A stretch of 64,000 nt of DNA from JAEUUM01 sp038326165 (GTDB taxonomy: Bacteria > Bacteroidota > Bacteroidia > Chitinophagales > Saprospiraceae). The position numbers were made by a program, and so were the translations under genes. Below the pieces are notes generated by a model. It saw only the letters and a list, made by a program, of their open reading frames with translations, had not been told where the DNA came from and made no database searches. Below, piece by piece: positions 26,806-35,239 of this stretch. How positions within the stretch are numbered: position 1 is the first letter of the stretch; each line of letters opens with the position of its first letter. The stretch lies in NCBI GenBank assembly GCA_038326165.1, contig JBBQJT010000009.1, positions 17,317 to 81,316 of the forward strand. Reading direction: 5' to 3'.

Positions 26806-27258
26806 ATGTCTTCAGTAACATTTCGACCTTTCACTCAAAGAATCAAGCCTATTGCTTTTAATGACGAAGTTAAGCATATTTTGGATCATTTATGGAGCCA
26901 AACTGCTCCTAGTTTGAGGCACCTAGCGCAACAAAATGCACAACCATTAGTCAATATCTTGAAAGATGATAAAGCATACTATCTCAACTTCAATGTAGCT
27001 GGCTACAAAAAAGAACAAATCAACATTCATTTGGAGGCTGACAAGTTAATAGTAAAGGCCACGGTTCCTTCCCCTGAAGAAAGCGAAACAAAAAGTCATC
27101 AGGAATTCAGCGTGAAAGATTTCGAAAGAGCTTTCTTGCTCTCAGAGGATATTGATGTGAACAGCATTCAAGCAAAACAAGAGAATGGAATCCTTCAAAT
27201 CACACTTACTCTAAGAGAGAAAGCCCTTCCTGTCAAAAAAGAAATTGCTATTCTCTAA
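26806..27258 (+). CDS. Hsp20/alpha-crystallin small heat-shock protein
   Basis: A 150-residue small heat-shock protein. The alpha-crystallin domain runs from about residue 45 (PLVNILKDDKAYYLNFNVAGY) to about 140, with the core strands INIHLEADKLIVKA and the late motif AKQENGILQITLTL, equivalent to the family's GVL motif. The C-terminal IAIL gives the IxI/V anchoring motif. These chaperones hold unfolding proteins. It is the first of two tandem paralogues, 32 bases before the second, and the pair is probably co-regulated. ATG at 26806 is preceded by an A-rich leader without a Shine-Dalgarno sequence. Confidence 0.95.
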   Translation: MSSVTFRPFTQRIKPIAFNDEVKHILDHLWSQTAPSLRHLAQQNAQPLVNILKDDKAYYLNFNVAGYKKEQINIHLEADKLIVKATVPSPEESETKSHQEFSVKDFERAFLLSEDIDVNSIQAKQENGILQITLTLREKALPVKKEIAIL

Positions 27259-27290
27259 AATCCTTTGTCCAACTTTAAAAATTAAAAATA

Positions 27291-27728
27291 ATGAATGCAA
27301 TAACACCCAACAAGCTTCCAATGAAGATTTTAGTTAACGAATTTTTAGGTTCAACTATGAACCCTAGAGTATCAGATATTTTAGGTAATGACTCGATCAT
27401 CAATCAACCTGCTGTGAATATCGTAGAAAGAGACGACAGCTACGCCATATCCGTTGCAGCTCCTGGATACCAAAAAGTTGATTTTAAAATTGCAGTTGAC
27501 AATAAAAGGCTGAGCGTTTCGGCTGAGAAAACGCTATCAGAAGCTAATGAGAATAAAGCTTTTAAAAGGAGAGAATTCAGCTATGAAAAATTCGAAAGAA
27601 GTTTTAACCTGCCAGAAAATGCCGATAAAGAACTTATTTCTGCAAAATATACAGATGGTGTACTAGAAATACAAATCAAAAAATCCGAAACCTCGAGATT
27701 GAAAAAAACCATCGAAATAGAAGGATAA
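27291..27728 (+). CDS. second Hsp20 small heat-shock protein
   Basis: A 145-residue paralogue of the preceding gene. The crystallin domain spans about 40-135: PAVNIVERDDSYAISVAAPGY, FKIAVDNKRLSVSAE, RSFNLPENAD and YTDGVLEIQIKKSE. It ends in TIEIEG, an IxI-type tail. The N-terminal region differs clearly from the first copy, so the duplication is not recent. Two-protein small heat-shock systems can co-assemble, which is a possible reason for the pairing. A hairpin at 27759-27781 probably ends the transcript. Confidence 0.95.
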   Translation: MNAITPNKLPMKILVNEFLGSTMNPRVSDILGNDSIINQPAVNIVERDDSYAISVAAPGYQKVDFKIAVDNKRLSVSAEKTLSEANENKAFKRREFSYEKFERSFNLPENADKELISAKYTDGVLEIQIKKSETSRLKKTIEIEG

Positions 27729-27758
27729 GGTTATTATTAAAATGTGTTTAGTGGTTTA

Positions 27759-27781
27759 GGGCTCTGATTTTATCAGGGCCT
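27759..27781. terminator. bidirectional hairpin between hsp20 and transglycosylase genes
   Basis: GGGCTCTGAT (27759-27768), loop TTT, ATCAGGGCCT (27772-27781) forms a strong stem with one wobble and an end mismatch. It lies 30 bases after the hsp20 stop and contains the TGA of the convergent transglycosylase gene (27773-27775). T-runs are weak on both sides. Confidence 0.5.
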
Positions 27782-29236
27782 TATTAGTTCCAGCTCTCGA
27801 ATTTTCAATAATGTACCGGGTAAAGGGGTATTCTTTGTATTGATTTGATTGGTTTTCATCAAATACTCAAGCGTTACTCCATACTTAATTGCCACTTCCA
27901 AAAGACTTTCTTCAGCATTTAGCGTATAAAAGATATATGGAACATCAGAATACAATTTCGGAGAATAGGAAAGCGGCTCTTTTTGACTATTATCAATAGA
28001 ACTTAAGGTGATATTAGCCAGCTTAGTCCTTTTAAGCTTTTTCAAATTGGGAGTTTCGACCAATTTTGTTTCAACTTTCTTCGGAAGAAAAATAACTATT
28101 TCTGTTGCTGGTTCCAAGGTGGCATCTGTAATATTATTCCACACCTTTAAAGTGTGCGTACTTACTGTAAAAAGATTGGCTACGGATTCAAGGTCATCAG
28201 TCTTTTCGGTGGTATAACTGGTCTTATAATAATAGGTTGTGTTGCTTATACTTCCCTCCATCTGCATCATTGTTAAAGTCTTCAAGAACTCCGACTTTCT
28301 GGCATCAGGTAAATTTACATAATCGTTAAATGATCCAATAATCCTTTTAGGAAGTATCAAGAATTCACCGTCCATATTTGCTGGCAATATATCTTTGTTA
28401 CACTGCGGATTCAAAATTCGGAGTTGCTCTAATGTCAGGCCAGTTACCATGCTTATTTCATCAAAGCTCAATTCTCTAAACACTTTGAGTTCCTTGGTCA
28501 ACTGCAAGTCCAGATCGGGATTATCTGCAATAATATTGTGCATTGGAAAATATTGCATTGCATAGGCAACGGCAATAAAAGCTGGAACATATTTTCTGGT
28601 TTGTTCGGGCAGATATTTTGCAATATCATAAAATCGTGTGCTGTGTGCTCGCTTCATTGCTGAATTGATACGCCGAGGACCAGCATTGTATGCGGCGAGG
28701 ACCAAAGCCCAATCGCCATAAATATCATAAAGCTTTTTCAAAAATTTTGCAGCAGCATCTGTTGACTTGTGAATGTCACATCTTTCGTCAACCTCTTTAT
28801 TGAAAGTTAGTCCGTACATTTCTGCTGTAGCAGGCATAAACTGCCAAATACCTACCGCTCCATCGGGAGATACGGCTTTAGGATTTAGATCTGTTTCAAT
28901 TACCGGCAAATATTTTAAAGCTTCAGGTAGTCCGTTGGCTTTCAAATATTGTTCTATGATTGGAAAATAAATTGAGGAAAGGCCAAGAATTCTGGAAGTT
29001 CTCCTGCGGTAAGTCTGGACGTATTCTTCTATTTTCTCCTTGACGTACGGTGAATATTTGCCCTCAAAGGGAATATCAAGATTCGAAACTCGATTTTTTA
29101 GGTCTTCATTGGTATAAACAGGATTCTCTTCACCCCCAGTCAAAAAATCATTTTGATTATTTGTATTGGCTTCAAGGTTTACTTGAAACAGCAAGCACAG
29201 GATAAAAAGAAATAATGCTTTCAGTAGTTCTCGCAT
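27773..29236 (-). CDS. membrane-bound/secreted lytic transglycosylase with LysM domains
   Basis: A 487-residue peptidoglycan-cleaving enzyme of the MltD type. The frame is open to 29308, but the ATG at 29236 starts MRELLKALFLFILCLLFQ, a clean signal peptide, and is preferred. The transglycosylase domain follows a family pre-region. It has LPEALKYLPVIETDLNPKAV with the catalytic Glu in VIE and the SLT-type motifs GAVGIWQFMPATAEMYGL and LVLAAYNAGPRRI. Towards the C-terminus are two LysM-like segments, a weak one at about 355-405 and a clear one at 435-485 ending GTLLKIRELEL. It probably cuts glycan strands during growth or division. It converges with the hsp20 pair. Confidence 0.9.
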   Translation of the reverse strand: MRELLKALFLFILCLLFQVNLEANTNNQNDFLTGGEENPVYTNEDLKNRVSNLDIPFEGKYSPYVKEKIEEYVQTYRRRTSRILGLSSIYFPIIEQYLKANGLPEALKYLPVIETDLNPKAVSPDGAVGIWQFMPATAEMYGLTFNKEVDERCDIHKSTDAAAKFLKKLYDIYGDWALVLAAYNAGPRRINSAMKRAHSTRFYDIAKYLPEQTRKYVPAFIAVAYAMQYFPMHNIIADNPDLDLQLTKELKVFRELSFDEISMVTGLTLEQLRILNPQCNKDILPANMDGEFLILPKRIIGSFNDYVNLPDARKSEFLKTLTMMQMEGSISNTTYYYKTSYTTEKTDDLESVANLFTVSTHTLKVWNNITDATLEPATEIVIFLPKKVETKLVETPNLKKLKRTKLANITLSSIDNSQKEPLSYSPKLYSDVPYIFYTLNAEESLLEVAIKYGVTLEYLMKTNQINTKNTPLPGTLLKIRELELIRP

Positions 29237-29698
29237 AGGCGACGATTTAGTTTTCTCTGAAAAGATGTGCAAATGTACAAATAATATTCTTTCATTTATC
29301 TCTGTCACAAAACATTAACAGAGTTTGAAAAGTAATTAATTATAAGTTACTATTAATCAACACATTACAAATAGGCGCTTCCTGAGCTCAAGTCTTCTGT
29401 TAACAATAATAGTTAACAATAATGCTAATTTGTTAATAATGAGCTGCTTGCATCTTGTGTTACTTTCAAGTCGTTTTGTTTGGATTTACCAACGCCACCA
29501 GTGAAAATACCAACACCTCATTAATTTTTTATTAAAAATCAACCCTTAATGGTGTTACTAAGTGCTCTTATGTTAATTTTTTCATAAAATGAGAGCCCAT
29601 TGTAGTAGCTTGCTGATTTCAAGCGTCTATTAAATAGTGTACTGTTTTTTCATACTAATATCCGAAGGTCGTCATCTGTAAAGCTGCGGCCTTCTTTT
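29237..29698. other. 462-base intergenic region with tandem repeat and terminator hairpin
   Basis: No credible gene on either strand. It contains GTTAACAATAAT twice in tandem (29399-29410 and 29412-29423), a further GTTAATAAT-like copy at about 29431, and several AT-rich runs. At the right end a plus-strand intrinsic terminator (29664-29700) has no plus-strand protein gene to serve, so a small RNA transcribed rightward from within this region is possible. Confidence 0.5.
29399..29423. repeat. tandem 13-base repeat GTTAACAATAAT
   Basis: Two perfect 12-base copies with period 13, each starting with the palindrome GTTAAC, in the upstream region of the transglycosylase gene, about 160 bases before its start. 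They could be paired operator sites or replication slippage. Confidence 0.6.
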
Positions 29699-29700
29699 TT
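29664..29700 (+). terminator. intrinsic terminator on the plus strand
   Basis: GAAGGTCG (29664-29671) pairs with CGGCCTTC (29687-29694) with one wobble, followed by six T residues (29695-29700). On the minus strand the hairpin is not followed by a T-run, although it sits just after the stop of the SH3 lipoprotein gene, so orientation favours the plus strand. Confidence 0.55.
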
Positions 29701-30688
29701 AGTATTCGATTTTCCAAGAACCCTTTCCTTGCCTTTTGACTAAAGCAAAAACATCAGCGGTTCTCCTGCCCATATCCAAAGGCCGCAGCGAAACTCCAAC
29801 TGTATTATTATCGAGCCACCTTGGAAGATAAGGTTCAAAACCTTCAATTTCACGCTCCCAAGCCACCACCAGACTTTTTCCTTCAATGGATATTATTTGA
29901 ATGCCATTTGGGTTTCCTACTTTTCGAAAATCTGCATTCACGGAGACAATTGCCTTTTTGTCGGGGCTAGATTTAGGAAATCCCCATGTTCTGAGGTTTT
30001 TTCCAGTTGAAGCATTTACAACTAAGAAATCGGAGCCCGAGCCTTGTTTTGAAGACAAAACGTAATAATTGATATTCTTATCAAAATAACAATAATTGTA
30101 AAGAGGTCCATCAGGATTCCCTTCTGTAGCAAACGTACAGATTGAGCCATCACTGATTTTCAATCGCAACCTTCCATTGCTCACGCTAACCTGGCTTACA
30201 TCTTGTTTGATTTGCTGACGGCTTACTTGGTACATGCACTTGTCGAAATCTGCATAAACCTTGTCCTTGAGTAGGATAAAACAATCATCAAAAGGAAGAG
30301 GATTAAGATCTTCTCTTAAGTCTTTCATATTGATTCCACCACCGAATACCCAACCTTCAATACCATTTTTGAGTTTTATTTTCATCCAATGATCCTCAAA
30401 TACCTTCCCCTCAATATTGATATTATCCTTGGCTTGAGTTTTTATGCCCAAATAATTTACCAAGTCACCTTTTTTAATTTTAGCCAATAATGGTGCATCA
30501 GTCTTAGGCAATGTCCTAACTTTGAGGATTGGTAGCCAAACGTAATACTGCTGATTGTTATTTTCACTCAGATTCTCAATGATATATGGATCATTATCAC
30601 TTGCCACTGATTTCGGAATGATTTGTTGCTTGTTGGTACAAGCAATAATACTGAATACAAAAAACAATAAAAGGGTTCCGATTCTCAT
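29699..30688 (-). CDS. SH3-domain lipoprotein
   Basis: A 329-residue protein from the ATG at 30688, giving MRIGTLLLFFVFSIIACTN with lipobox Cys17; the frame is open a further 33 bases to 30721, but that start would spoil the signal. An SH3b-like domain lies at about 50-120: LKVRTLPKTDAPLLAKIKKG, then HWMKIKLKNGIEGWVFGGGI. The rest has beta-propeller-like segments (ISDGSICTFATEG, YYVLSSKQGSGSDFLVV) without a known motif. Bacterial SH3 domains often bind peptidoglycan peptides, and the divergent neighbour is a wall hydrolase, so a role at the cell wall is plausible. Confidence 0.75.
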   Translation of the reverse strand: MRIGTLLLFFVFSIIACTNKQQIIPKSVASDNDPYIIENLSENNNQQYYVWLPILKVRTLPKTDAPLLAKIKKGDLVNYLGIKTQAKDNINIEGKVFEDHWMKIKLKNGIEGWVFGGGINMKDLREDLNPLPFDDCFILLKDKVYADFDKCMYQVSRQQIKQDVSQVSVSNGRLRLKISDGSICTFATEGNPDGPLYNYCYFDKNINYYVLSSKQGSGSDFLVVNASTGKNLRTWGFPKSSPDKKAIVSVNADFRKVGNPNGIQIISIEGKSLVVAWEREIEGFEPYLPRWLDNNTVGVSLRPLDMGRRTADVFALVKRQGKGSWKIEY

Positions 30689-30707
30689 TATAGCACAAAA
30701 TAAAATA

Positions 30708-30715
30708 CAAATATA
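30708..30715 (-). promoter_or_regulatory. candidate -7 box for the SH3 lipoprotein gene
   Basis: The minus strand reads TATATTTG, a perfect TAnnTTTG match, 20 bases upstream of the ATG at 30688. This placement supports the internal start at 30688 over 30721. No well-spaced TTG was found at -33. Confidence 0.4.
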
Positions 30716-30720
30716 AGCCA

Positions 30721-32208
30721 ATGTCTTTAATCCTCGTCTTCAATAAAACTTTATCATGGAACTTACTTCCAGCACTTTTGTGCTTATTGGGTATCAAAGC
30801 ATCTGCTCAATATCCTTCAGCCTATGCCTATCTAGATAGGTATAATACTATGGCAATTAATGAAATGAAACGAACTGGCATTCCTGCATCCATCACTTTA
30901 GGCCAAGCATTGCTGGAGTCTGGATCAGGTACAAGTGTACTTGCCACCAAAGCAAATAACCACTTTGGTATCAAATGCGGTTCTTCTTGGCAGGGAAATA
31001 CCTTTGGGAGAAAAGATGACGAACGCAGGTTGTTGTTCTTTAAGAAGAAAAGTTGCTTTCGTAAATACAATTCCCCTGAAGAATCATATCAAGATCATTC
31101 TGAATTTCTCCGCAGACCGAATGGACCCTATCAGTCACTTTTTAACCTTGCCTCCAGTGATTATAAAGGATGGGCGTATGGCTTGAAACAAGCCGGATAT
31201 GCCACTAGTGACAGCTATGCTAAAGATTTGATTCGAATTATTGAATTGTACCAACTCTATAAATATGATTCCAATTCTAATCCAGGAACGGTGGTCATTA
31301 GCCCTGATAAATCCCTTCCTGAAAACAAAATACCTGTTGAACCCAAAAAGACGACAAGCATCCAGACAGCTTCTAAAGGCTTCACACCTTTGCGCATCAA
31401 CCAAGTGCGAGCGGCTATGATCACTGAGACCATGAACGTTGACGAATTCTGTACAAGAGCTCGATTGCCCATTAAAAGTATCTTAAAATATAATCCCTGG
31501 TTTTCGTCGGCTACATATATGCTTGTAAAAGATGATCTGGTCTATTTGCAAACTAAGAAGAAAAGCTTTTGGGGAACAAAAAAACAGCACTTGCTTGCTC
31601 CCAATGAAACCGTTTTTGGACTTTCACAAAGATATGGTGTTCAAGAAAATAAATTGCGTGAAAGAAATGGCTTGACTGCGTATGAAGAACCAGCCACAGG
31701 ACAATACCTTTATTTAAGAGGAAAAAGAAAAGAAACAGCTAAATTGAAAATAGCCTCTAAACCTATTGCAATACCAATTGAAAAGCCAAGCATTTCACCC
31801 GATTCAGAACCTAGGCCTATAAAAGATACGCCTATAGAAAAACCAATTGCTAAAGAAGTGCCAGTCCTCATCGAAGTTTCTCCTACTCAGGAATCCATAT
31901 CCACACCCTCTGGCAATGAAGAAACTTTCAATTTTGAAATTACTCCTCAATCTACTTCAAAGCCTTCAGCCCAATCAGGGCAAACCATAGAAATCATAAA
32001 AGCAGAACCAATTGTTCAGTCACCTATAACCACAGATGTTGTTAAGCCACCTTATCCAAAGGCAGATCCCGTAATGTACACCGTTGGAGTTGGCGATACT
32101 TTGTATAATATTTCCAAAAAATTTGGCACCACAGTTGATAAGTTAAAACAATTGAATCAACTTGCAGACAATAATATTCAGATAGGCCGTATATTGCAAA
32201 TAAGATGA
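30721..32208 (+). CDS. secreted glucosaminidase with LysM domains
   Basis: A 495-residue wall hydrolase. A signal peptide is at about 1-29 (ending KASAQ). The glucosaminidase (FlgJ/LytG-like) domain at about 33-170 has GIPASITLGQALLESGSGTS, with the catalytic Glu, and NNHFGIKCGSSW. A LysM-like pair follows at 225-330 (APNETVFGLSQRYGVQENKL). A proline/lysine-rich linker of about 110 residues comes next, then a C-terminal LysM (YTVGVGDTLYNISKKFGTTV) ending QIGRILQIR. It cleaves the N-acetylglucosamine side of peptidoglycan by family. Its last 4 bases overlap the next gene. Confidence 0.92.
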   Translation: MSLILVFNKTLSWNLLPALLCLLGIKASAQYPSAYAYLDRYNTMAINEMKRTGIPASITLGQALLESGSGTSVLATKANNHFGIKCGSSWQGNTFGRKDDERRLLFFKKKSCFRKYNSPEESYQDHSEFLRRPNGPYQSLFNLASSDYKGWAYGLKQAGYATSDSYAKDLIRIIELYQLYKYDSNSNPGTVVISPDKSLPENKIPVEPKKTTSIQTASKGFTPLRINQVRAAMITETMNVDEFCTRARLPIKSILKYNPWFSSATYMLVKDDLVYLQTKKKSFWGTKKQHLLAPNETVFGLSQRYGVQENKLRERNGLTAYEEPATGQYLYLRGKRKETAKLKIASKPIAIPIEKPSISPDSEPRPIKDTPIEKPIAKEVPVLIEVSPTQESISTPSGNEETFNFEITPQSTSKPSAQSGQTIEIIKAEPIVQSPITTDVVKPPYPKADPVMYTVGVGDTLYNISKKFGTTVDKLKQLNQLADNNIQIGRILQIR

Positions 32209-32939
32209 AAAAACATTTAATCCTACTAGGAATTTTGATTTCCGTTTCTGCTGACATCTATGCTCAGTCCTTTGCCTTTGGCATTAAAAGTGGTTTGACT
32301 GCCTCTTTGCAGCGATTTGACGGATTCGGAAATGACCCACTTCTGAAAGCTCCAATCATCGGTTACATTGAATCGGATGATCCCGGCGGCTCCGTATTTG
32401 CTCAATTCGGGTACCATACCAAAGGCGCAGCCAATATCCCAAGGCAGACCGTAATTTATACAGATCCGCAAGGTAATAATGTGTCTTGGCGGCCTCAAAA
32501 GGTTGAATATGAATTCAACAACTTAAGTCTTGTTCTTGGTTTTAAGAAAAAATATCCTGTAGGCAATTCCTTCGCCTATTATCTGTTTGGCGTAAGAGGA
32601 GATTATACAGTAAGCACCAATTTTGAGGAGTTCAAAGACTTGAACAATTCCTTCTTTGGTTCATTTCCATCAGATCAATTCGTTCAGCCTTGGAACTATG
32701 GCGTGACAATTGGCGGTGGATGGGAGTTTCCCTTTACAGATCTTTTTAGTGGTACTCTTGAATTTACGGTTAATCCCGACTTTTCACGACAGTATTTTCA
32801 GCCTCCTATCCAAAATGTTATAAATCCTTTTGTACCGGGCGGGCCGTTGACATCAATTCCTGAGAGAAGAATTTCAAATATTGCACTTGAAGTTACTTTA
32901 GGATTGCGCTTCTTGCATAAGGTAATATACGAAGACTAA
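32205..32939 (+). CDS. outer-membrane beta-barrel protein
   Basis: A 244-residue protein with a signal peptide (1-21, ISVSADIYAQS) and beta-strand periodicity: FAFGIKSGLTASLQRF, LSLVLGFKKKYPVG, YLFGVRGDYTVST and a last strand IALEVTLGLRFLHKVIYED. It resembles PorT/OMP_b-brl_2 barrels of Bacteroidota, but I see nothing that marks it as PorT itself. The 4-base ATGA overlap with the glucosaminidase gene implies co-translation. Confidence 0.75.
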   Translation: MKKHLILLGILISVSADIYAQSFAFGIKSGLTASLQRFDGFGNDPLLKAPIIGYIESDDPGGSVFAQFGYHTKGAANIPRQTVIYTDPQGNNVSWRPQKVEYEFNNLSLVLGFKKKYPVGNSFAYYLFGVRGDYTVSTNFEEFKDLNNSFFGSFPSDQFVQPWNYGVTIGGGWEFPFTDLFSGTLEFTVNPDFSRQYFQPPIQNVINPFVPGGPLTSIPERRISNIALEVTLGLRFLHKVIYED

Positions 32940-32942
32940 TTT

Positions 32943-33425
32943 TTATTCTGCATTATCGTGAAATGCATCAATAACGCTTTTCATGACAATAAACATTGGC
33001 TCCTTGCCTTCTTTGGTAACGAACGAACCATCTTCGACGACCAATGAATCTTCAATAAAGGCCAGCAAATCCTCTTGTTGATAATCTTGAAATAGCAAAT
33101 CAAATCGCTGACTGACCTGATTAGCAGGTAGATGTTCCACTTTGGACCAGTTTTCATCTTCTGATTTTTCCAAATCATCTAATGTAAGTGTTGGGACTCC
33201 TCCAGTCGATCTATGGATAGATGCGATAATTACCACTGTCAAAAAGATAAGACCTTCTCTTTCGTCAGAGGTAAGGCTGTTGAACTCTTCATCTATCAGA
33301 TACTGAGCCAAACCTAGCTGCTCAGTAGTCAAATAATCAAATTCCTTCTCATAGAGGTCTTTATCGGTATCGAGCAGATCCAATACTTCATCAATCACTG
33401 ATTCGGATATAAAAGGTAATGGCAT
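32943..33425 (-). CDS. acidic conserved hypothetical protein
   Basis: A 160-residue, strongly acidic soluble protein without signal or membrane segment. Predicted to be mostly helical (VIDEVLDLLDTDKDLYEKEF, LAQYLIDEEFNSL). No domain recognised. Two bases separate it from pckA upstream on the same strand, so it is translated from the same message and may serve the same metabolic state. It converges with the barrel gene. Confidence 0.7.
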   Translation of the reverse strand: MPLPFISESVIDEVLDLLDTDKDLYEKEFDYLTTEQLGLAQYLIDEEFNSLTSDEREGLIFLTVVIIASIHRSTGGVPTLTLDDLEKSEDENWSKVEHLPANQVSQRFDLLFQDYQQEDLLAFIEDSLVVEDGSFVTKEGKEPMFIVMKSVIDAFHDNAE

Positions 33426-33427
33426 AA

Positions 33428-35041
33428 TTAAGCCATTGATGTTTCACGAGGAGCAGCATTAAGAATTTCTTCATTTGCTTGGTCGGCAAAATTGGTGAAA
33501 TTCTCGTTAAACGCTTTTGCTAGGCTATTGGCTTTCTGGGTGTATGCTTCCTTGTCTGCCCAAGTATTGATTGGGTTCAATATTCCAGCAGGCACTCCGG
33601 CACATGATGTTGGCATCATGAGGCCAAAAACTTCATGCTTTTCATAAGCGACATCATCAAGCATGCCGTTCAGCGCGGCATTGATCATAGCACGGGTGAA
33701 GGATAAAGAGATTCTGTGACCTTCACCATATGGACCAGCCGTCCATCCTGTATTGATCAACCATACATTGACTTTATGCTCTTTCATTCTTGATCCAAGC
33801 ATAGAAGCATATCTGGCAGGGTGTAGTGGCAAGAAAGGCGCACCAAAACAAGCGCTAAATGTCCTTGTAGGCTCTGTAATTCCGGCTTCTGTTCCAGCTA
33901 CTTTAGCCGTGTAGCCTGAGATAAAATGATACATGGCCTGCCCAGGTGATAATTTGGAAATTGGAGGCAACACTCCATTCGCGTCACAAGTCAGAAAGAA
34001 AATATTGGTGGGATGACCTCCAGTGGATGGGACTCTGATATTGGTGATATGCTCTATTGGATAGGAAACCCGAGTGTTTTCAGTTATCGTGCTATCCTCG
34101 TAGTTAGGAATGTTTGTACCCGGCTGAAAGACAATGTTCTCCAATATTGCACCTGGCTTGATAGCCTTGTAAATATCTGGTTCTTTTGCTTCTGACAAAT
34201 CAATACATTTGGCATAACAACCTCCTTCAAAGTTGAATACCCCATTGTCAGACCAACCGTGCTCATCATCTCCGATCAATTGGCGATTTGGATCGGCAGA
34301 AAGCGTCGTTTTACCTGTACCTGATAAACCAAAAAATATTGCCGTGTCGCCCTTATCCCCTACATTAGAAGAACAATGCATAGGAAAAACACCCTTATAA
34401 ACCGGCAGTTCAAAATTCAAAACAGTGAATATCCCTTTTTTGATTTCCCCAGTATAACCCGAACCCCCAATAAGGATAACTTTCTTTGTGAAGTTGATAA
34501 TTGAAAAATTATGCTGTCTCGTTCCATCTACAGAAGGATTAGCACGAAATCCTGGTGCACACAATATGGTCCATTCGTGAACAAATGAATTGAGTTCCTC
34601 ACTTGTAGGTCGCAAAAACATATTGTTGGCAAACTGGTTAGACCAAGGATACTCTGTAATTGCCTTTATATTGACTCGGAAGTTGGGATCAGCACACGCA
34701 TATGCATCTCGCACATATAGTTCCGTCCCAGATAAGTAGTTGGTTACTTTTGTATAAAGCTTATTGAATACTTCAGGAGAAATAGGAATATTAAAATTAC
34801 CCCAATTTACTTCGTTGATGGTTGTTTCATCTTGAACGCAGAATTTGTCCTTTGGAGATCTTCCAGTAAATTCGCCTGTTTTTATTACCAGGGCGCCTGA
34901 GTCTGCCAATTCTCCCATTTTTTTATCCAATGAATGTTGGACCAATTCTCCCCCTGTTAAATTTACATAAACATTTTGGGTGGCATTGATGCCTAATGAA
35001 CCGAGGTCAAATGAAGGATTCTGTTTGCCAATTACTTTCAT
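33428..35041 (-). CDS. pckA: phosphoenolpyruvate carboxykinase (ATP)
   Basis: A 537-residue ATP-type enzyme that turns oxaloacetate and ATP into PEP, CO2 and ADP at the entrance to gluconeogenesis. It shows GEFTGRSPKDKFCV (substrate-binding arginine), the kinase-1a loop GLSGTGKTTLSADP and the metal-binding GDDEHGWSD. HCSSNVGDKGDTAIFFGL and SYPIEHITNI complete the family pattern. Length is normal. The hypothetical gene at 32943 follows directly. Confidence 0.97.
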   Translation of the reverse strand: MKVIGKQNPSFDLGSLGINATQNVYVNLTGGELVQHSLDKKMGELADSGALVIKTGEFTGRSPKDKFCVQDETTINEVNWGNFNIPISPEVFNKLYTKVTNYLSGTELYVRDAYACADPNFRVNIKAITEYPWSNQFANNMFLRPTSEELNSFVHEWTILCAPGFRANPSVDGTRQHNFSIINFTKKVILIGGSGYTGEIKKGIFTVLNFELPVYKGVFPMHCSSNVGDKGDTAIFFGLSGTGKTTLSADPNRQLIGDDEHGWSDNGVFNFEGGCYAKCIDLSEAKEPDIYKAIKPGAILENIVFQPGTNIPNYEDSTITENTRVSYPIEHITNIRVPSTGGHPTNIFFLTCDANGVLPPISKLSPGQAMYHFISGYTAKVAGTEAGITEPTRTFSACFGAPFLPLHPARYASMLGSRMKEHKVNVWLINTGWTAGPYGEGHRISLSFTRAMINAALNGMLDDVAYEKHEVFGLMMPTSCAGVPAGILNPINTWADKEAYTQKANSLAKAFNENFTNFADQANEEILNAAPRETSMA

Positions 35042-35191
35042 GAAAAATCAATTTTAGCCTACTTGATAGGACCTTTGAACTTAAGGAAAAATATAAGAAT
35101 AGAAACGTAAAGGTACAATCTTTATTCTTTTCGTTACATCATTTACCGCTTTGTTTCGCTTAATTTAAGCCATTTTGACCAATCTGTTAAG

Positions 35192-35199
35192 TACCTTTG
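35192..35199 (+). promoter_or_regulatory. candidate -7 box for the purH-coaX operon
   Basis: TACCTTTG followed by TTGCA matches the strong Bacteroidota -7 form TAnnTTTG, 40 bases before the purH ATG at 35240. A TTG at 35175-35177 is a possible -33 element, though the 14-base spacing is short. Confidence 0.45.
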
Positions 35200-35239
35200 T
35201 TGCACAATCTAGTATAAAATTTGATATTCATTATTGATT

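Noticed and set aside
32205..32939. PorT, a type IX secretion component
   Set aside because: It is a barrel of similar size, but no specific PorT feature or neighbouring type IX gene was found; called a generic barrel.
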